Positions 4,799 through 7,923 of a DNA stretch of 7,923 nt are shown one piece after another (positions within the stretch are counted from its first letter, which is position 1; each line of letters opens with the position of its first letter). Made by a program: the position numbers and the translations under genes. The stretch covers positions 1 through 7,923 of the forward strand of contig DWUW01000168.1 in NCBI GenBank assembly GCA_019120525.1. Reading direction: 5' to 3'. Below the pieces are notes generated by a model. That model was not told where the DNA came from, made no database searches, and worked only from the letters and a program-made list of their open reading frames with translations. Source of the DNA: Candidatus Eisenbergiella stercorigallinarum. Lineage in GTDB: Bacteria > Bacillota > Clostridia > Lachnospirales > Lachnospiraceae.

Positions 4799-7549
4799 AT
4801 GGAGCAGTTCATCGTCCTTTATTCCAGATATGTGACGGCATTCCTGGCAGTTGGATATGCGGCGCTTTCCGCGGCGCGGTTTTTCCTGGCGGGGAAAAAG
4901 GGAAGAAGGGTGGATACGGCACAGACGGCATGCATTTTTGTCTGGCAGTTCGCCGCTTTTCTGACGCTCTGCTTGGGAACGGGGAATCTGGACGTCCTTT
5001 TCTTCTATGCGTTTTCCCAGATCACCCTGTTCGTATCCATGATGCTGTTCCTCATGCTTTACCCAAGGATGAGCAGGACGCTCCTTAATCATATGTGTTT
5101 TCTGCTCGGGACCGGTTTCCTGGTCCTTGCCAGGATGAACCTGAACCAGGCAGCCCGTCAGCTGGTCATTGCCGCTGTTTCCCTGGCCCTGTCCATGGCC
5201 GTTCCCTGGGTGATGCGAAGATGGGGGAGGCAGCTTAAGGAATTGTCGCTGCTGTACGCGGGAGCGGGACTGACAGCCCTTCTTGCCGTGCTCATCCTGG
5301 GACAGGTTACCCATGGTTCCAGGATTACCTATACGGTGGCAGGCATCACCTTTCAGCCGTCGGAATTCGTAAAGCTTCTGTTCGTCCTTTTCCTTGCGGC
5401 GTTTCTGTGGGAAGACGCTTCCCTGAAAAGGCTGGTTATTGCCGCGGCCGCGGCTGCGGGGCATGTGCTGGTGCTGGTGTTGTCCAGGGATCTGGGAAGC
5501 GCGCTAATTTTCTTCTTTGTATTCGTCCTGATGGTTTTCCTTGCCACGGGGAAATCCCGCTATCTTCTGGCGGGCGCGGCCTGCGGCTGCGCGGCGGCCT
5601 GCGCGGCGTACAGCCTGTTTTCCCATGTGCGGGTCAGGGTCCAGGCATGGCGTGACCCGTGGAGCGTGATCGACAGCCAGGGCTACCAGATCACCCAGTC
5701 GCTGTTCGCCCTTTCCCGGGGAGGCCTGTTCGGGCTCGGGATCGGACAGGGGACGCCGGAAGATATTCCTTATGTGGAAACGGATTTTATCTTCGCCGCC
5801 CTGACGGAAGAACTGGGGCTTGTGTTTGCCGTAAGCCTGCTGGCGGTCTGCGTATGCTGCTTCCTGCTGCTTCTGCGGATCGCCTCCGCGCTGGAGGACC
5901 GGTTCTATCGCTTCCTTTCCGCCGGCTTCGGCATGATGTATCTTTTCCAGGTTTTTCTGACCGTTGGGGGCGGGATCCGCTTCATCCCCCTCACGGGCGT
6001 GACCCTGCCGCTTGTCAGCTACGGCGGAAGCAGCGTGATGACTACGGTCTTTCTGTTTTCCATCGTGCAGGGCGCATGGCTGAAACGCCGCGGCCGGCAG
6101 GCTGACGGGGAAGAAGAGGAGGAAGAGGAGGAAGAGGAGATCCGCACCAGGCGGCAGCTCGCCGGCTGCAGGGTATTTTTCGGAGTCCTGTTTGCGGCGA
6201 TGTCCGCTTACCTGTGCATTTATCTTCCTTCCCATTCTGAGGAACTGTTCAACAACAGCTATAACAGCAGGCAGAGCGTCCTTGCCGGCCAGAATACGAG
6301 AGGGAGCATCTATTCGGCGGATGGGGAGATCCTGGCGGAGACGGTGGCCGTGGAAGGGAAGGAGGTACGCAGCTATCCCTTTGGAAGTCTCTTTTCCCAC
6401 ATCGTGGGCTATTCCACAAGAGGAAAAACAGGACTGGAAAGCCTGGCCAACTATGACCTGGCAAATACCTCCGTTTCCGCGGCGGAGCAGGCGAAAAACG
6501 CGGCGGCTGGCCTGAAGAATCCGGGAAACAGCCTGGTCACCACGCTGGACACGGCGCTTCAGGAGGCGGCAAGCCAGGCCATGGGCCTTTACGAAGGGGC
6601 GATCGTGGTTATGGAGCCTGCCACCGGGAAAATACTCGCCATGGTTTCCAAACCGGATTTTGACCCGAACCGGATATCCGAAGAGTGGGAGAGCCTGAAC
6701 GCGGAAGGAAGCTCCGTCCTTTTAAACCGGGCTTCCCAGGGAATCTATCCGCCCGGCTCCACCTTCAAGATCATCACGGCCCTGGAATATATCAGGGAAC
6801 ATCCGGACGACTGGCAGAATTACAGCTATACCTGCAGCGGGAGCTATACCCATGGGGAAAATACCATCCGCTGCTTTCACGGAAGCAGCCATGGGCGGCT
6901 GGACTTCACACAATCCTTTGCCAAGTCCTGCAACGCCTCCTTTGCCAATATCGGCATGAGCCTGGACCGGCAGAGTTTTTCCTCCACCCTGGAAAAGCTT
7001 CTGTTCGATCAGGAGCTTCCCGTAGATATCCCATATTCCCTAAGCCATGTGGCGCAGCCGGGAGAGACAGGCAGCGATGAGGAAATGATCCAGACGGTGA
7101 TCGGACAGGGAAAGACCCAGATGACCCCGCTTCATCTGTGCATGCTCACCTGCGCCATCGCCAATGAAGGGGTGCTGATGAAGCCATATGAGATGGACCG
7201 GGTGGAAAGGCCGGACGGTACGGTGCTCAAGCGGTATGACCCGGAGGAATACGGCCGCCTGATGACCGCCGAAGAGGCGCGGATCCTGACAGGGCTGATG
7301 ACAGATGTGGTGGAAGAGGGGACCGCGTCGAAGCTTTCCGGCCTGTCCTATACTGCGGCAGGAAAGACCGGTTCCGCGGAATACAGCGACAGTACCAGCG
7401 ATTCCCACGCCTGGTTTACAGGCTTCGCGCCGGCGGAGGACCCTCAGATCGCGGTTACGGTGATCATCGAGGGGATCGGTTCCGGCGGGGATTATGCGGT
7501 TCCTATCGCAAAACGGGTATTTGACGCCTATTTCGGCACAGTAGGATAA
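4799..7549 (+). CDS. Fused SEDS glycosyltransferase (FtsW/RodA/SpoVE type) and class B penicillin-binding transpeptidase
   Basis: This 916-residue membrane protein should both polymerise lipid II and cross-link the glycan. The SEDS half (about 1-430) has about 13 hydrophobic segments by eye. It carries ITFQPSEFVKL (183-193), RDLGSA (230-235), the extracellular-loop motif VETDFIFAALTEELG (326-340) whose D329 matches the catalytic aspartate of FtsW/RodA, and the family signature LPLVSYGGSS (403-412). A cytoplasmic linker holds ten glutamates (438-447) flanked by arginines. One further membrane segment (about 456-476) leads to the PBP half. There RGSIYSADGEILAE (501-514) marks the N-terminal pedestal, followed by the transpeptidase motifs S654-T-F-K657, S710-C-N712 and K856-T-G858, all intact. 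The PBP half (about 460 residues) is short, like PbpA-type class B enzymes, with no PASTA domain. The start is ATG 4799; an in-frame ATG at 4715 lies inside the U32 gene and would add 28 polar residues. AAGGAG (4781-4786) is 12 bases upstream, so re-initiation after the U32 stop is likely. Whether it serves elongation, division or sporulation cannot be told. Confidence 0.95.
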   Translation: MEQFIVLYSRYVTAFLAVGYAALSAARFFLAGKKGRRVDTAQTACIFVWQFAAFLTLCLGTGNLDVLFFYAFSQITLFVSMMLFLMLYPRMSRTLLNHMCFLLGTGFLVLARMNLNQAARQLVIAAVSLALSMAVPWVMRRWGRQLKELSLLYAGAGLTALLAVLILGQVTHGSRITYTVAGITFQPSEFVKLLFVLFLAAFLWEDASLKRLVIAAAAAAGHVLVLVLSRDLGSALIFFFVFVLMVFLATGKSRYLLAGAACGCAAACAAYSLFSHVRVRVQAWRDPWSVIDSQGYQITQSLFALSRGGLFGLGIGQGTPEDIPYVETDFIFAALTEELGLVFAVSLLAVCVCCFLLLLRIASALEDRFYRFLSAGFGMMYLFQVFLTVGGGIRFIPLTGVTLPLVSYGGSSVMTTVFLFSIVQGAWLKRRGRQADGEEEEEEEEEEIRTRRQLAGCRVFFGVLFAAMSAYLCIYLPSHSEELFNNSYNSRQSVLAGQNTRGSIYSADGEILAETVAVEGKEVRSYPFGSLFSHIVGYSTRGKTGLESLANYDLANTSVSAAEQAKNAAAGLKNPGNSLVTTLDTALQEAASQAMGLYEGAIVVMEPATGKILAMVSKPDFDPNRISEEWESLNAEGSSVLLNRASQGIYPPGSTFKIITALEYIREHPDDWQNYSYTCSGSYTHGENTIRCFHGSSHGRLDFTQSFAKSCNASFANIGMSLDRQSFSSTLEKLLFDQELPVDIPYSLSHVAQPGETGSDEEMIQTVIGQGKTQMTPLHLCMLTCAIANEGVLMKPYEMDRVERPDGTVLKRYDPEEYGRLMTAEEARILTGLMTDVVEEGTASKLSGLSYTAAGKTGSAEYSDSTSDSHAWFTGFAPAEDPQIAVTVIIEGIGSGGDYAVPIAKRVFDAYFGTVG
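6113..6139 (+). repeat. Three perfect 9-base repeats encoding the poly-glutamate linker of the fusion
   Basis: GAAGAGGAG is repeated three times without a mismatch (6113-6121, 6122-6130, 6131-6139), preceded by one more GAA codon at 6110. It encodes Glu438-Glu447 at the junction of the SEDS and PBP halves. Because the unit is nine bases and in phase, slippage would lengthen or shorten the linker by three residues without breaking the frame. Confidence 0.85.
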
Positions 7550-7563
7550 ACAGAGGCATTGCC

Positions 7564-7600
7564 CGGGGCACGGCAGAGGAAAACGGCCTGCGCTGCCCCG
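7564..7600 (+). other. GC-rich inverted repeat after the fusion gene, possible weak terminator
   Basis: CGGGGCA (7564-7570) pairs with TGCCCCG (7594-7600), a seven-base stem with a 23-base loop, 15 bases after the stop codon. No run of T follows, so it is not a standard intrinsic terminator; it could protect the 3' end or pause polymerase. A smaller five-pair hairpin (GGAAA 7610-7614 with TTTCC 7619-7623) lies just beyond. No better terminator is visible before the NUDIX gene. Confidence 0.3.
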
Positions 7601-7625
7601 CGGCGATGGGGAAAACAATTTCCAC

Positions 7626-7654
7626 TTGCCTAAGCCGTATATTTGGGATATACT
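7626..7654 (+). promoter_or_regulatory. Probable sigma-A promoter of the NUDIX gene
   Basis: TTGCCT (7626-7631) and TATACT (7649-7654) are separated by 17 bases, close to the consensus. The region between is AT-rich against a GC-rich background. Transcription should begin near 7661, leaving a leader of about 65 bases before the ATG at 7726. Confidence 0.6.
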
Positions 7655-7666
7655 TAAACCAGTTTA

Positions 7667-7717
7667 GCGGAAGGGACATGCTCCTTCGCATGGACCGAAG
7701 TGCACACCTTACAGGAG
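7667..7717 (+). promoter_or_regulatory. Foldable leader of the NUDIX gene with alternative hairpins
   Basis: Two hairpins share the same strand and cannot form together. GCGGAAGG (7667-7674) pairs with CCTTCGC (7683-7689) with one bulged base, while CTTCG (7684-7688) pairs with CGAAG (7696-7700). In addition CTCCT (7681-7685) is complementary to the AGGAG of the ribosome binding site (7713-7717). The pairings are seen directly; any regulatory use is inference, and it matches no riboswitch class I recognise. Confidence 0.25.
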
Positions 7718-7725
7718 GGATTGCG

Positions 7726-7923
7726 ATGATAGAGGCAACAAGCTGTGGCGGTGTGGTTATTTTCCGCGGGAAGATACTGCTTTTGTACAAGAATTTCAAG
7801 AACAAGTACGAAGGCTGGGTTCTGCCCAAGGGAACGGTAGAGGCAGGAGAGGAGTATAAGGATACGGCACTTCGGGAGGTGCTTGAGGAAAGCGGAGCAA
7901 GAGCTTCCATCATCAAGTATATC
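7726..7923 (+). CDS. NUDIX hydrolase, 5' part only
   Basis: NUDIX enzymes hydrolyse nucleoside diphosphates linked to another group, such as oxidised dNTPs, diadenosine polyphosphates or nucleotide sugars; the substrate cannot be told here. The frame opens at ATG 7726 with a strong AGGAGG (7713-7718) seven bases upstream and stays open to the window end (66 residues). It begins MIEATSCGGVVIF, typical of the first strand of the fold. WVLPKGTVEAGE follows and a complete NUDIX box (residues 36-59) matching G-x5-E-x7-REU-x-EE-x-GU, with the metal-binding REVLEE at 50-55 intact. The rest of the domain lies beyond the window. The likely promoter at 7626-7654 makes it the first gene of a new transcription unit. 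Confidence 0.92.
   Translation, partial: MIEATSCGGVVIFRGKILLLYKNFKNKYEGWVLPKGTVEAGEEYKDTALREVLEESGARASIIKYI

Noticed and set aside
5441..5454. A 14-base perfect palindrome, GCCGCGGCCGCGGC.
   Set aside because: It encodes part of an alanine run in a membrane segment; GC-rich alanine codons make such palindromes readily, and there is no sign of a binding site.
5659..6105. A 148-codon + strand frame inside the SEDS half, in another frame.
   Set aside because: It is rich in R, P and G, lies across the conserved SEDS motifs in a different frame and has no family resemblance or ribosome binding site.
5504..6400. A 298-codon open frame on the - strand opposite the SEDS-PBP fusion.
   Set aside because: It is antisense to conserved motifs of the fusion, and its run of L and F around the poly-Glu region is just the reverse of the GAAGAGGAG repeats.

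Overview
The window reads as a piece of a GC-rich Firmicutes chromosome, most likely class Clostridia and plausibly Lachnospiraceae. This is an inference from the protein families, strong AGGAGG-type ribosome binding sites, tight same-strand packing and GC-rich codon choice; no rRNA or other marker is present to settle it. All supported genes lie on the + strand, coding density is high, and I see no tRNA, rRNA, CRISPR array, insertion sequence or phage gene.

Layout. (1) Bases 2-277 hold the 3' end of a small integral membrane protein resembling the Gx transporter / heptaprenyl diphosphate synthase component I family. (2) Bases 337-1966 hold ruvA and ruvB, the Holliday junction branch migration pair; ruvC is not in the window. 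(3) A likely sigma-A promoter overlaps the end of ruvB and would drive zapA (2012-2461), an FtsZ-associated division protein with a long coiled coil. A good intrinsic terminator follows zapA. (4) Bases 2524-4794 encode a long U32-family protein of the kind that includes RNA hydroxylation enzymes such as RlhA. (5) Four bases after its stop begins the most notable gene, 4799-7549. It is a single 916-residue polypeptide that joins a SEDS glycosyltransferase (FtsW/RodA/SpoVE type) to a class B penicillin-binding transpeptidase through a ten-glutamate linker. (6) A 176-base intergenic region carries a good promoter and a foldable leader, followed by the 5' part of a NUDIX hydrolase gene (7726 to the window end).

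How the genes fit together. ruvA and ruvB act as one complex on recombination intermediates. ZapA and the SEDS-PBP fusion both concern envelope growth or division, although the sequence does not say whether the fusion works in elongation, division or sporulation. The U32 gene and the fusion look co-transcribed and possibly translationally coupled. The terminator after zapA and the promoter before the NUDIX gene suggest at least three transcription units: membrane protein-ruvAB(-zapA), U32-fusion, and NUDIX onward.

The strongest candidate for something unusual is the SEDS-PBP fusion, which puts both enzymatic activities of a peptidoglycan synthase in one chain. All transpeptidase motifs and the presumed SEDS catalytic aspartate are intact. 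I see no wholly unknown multi-gene system here.
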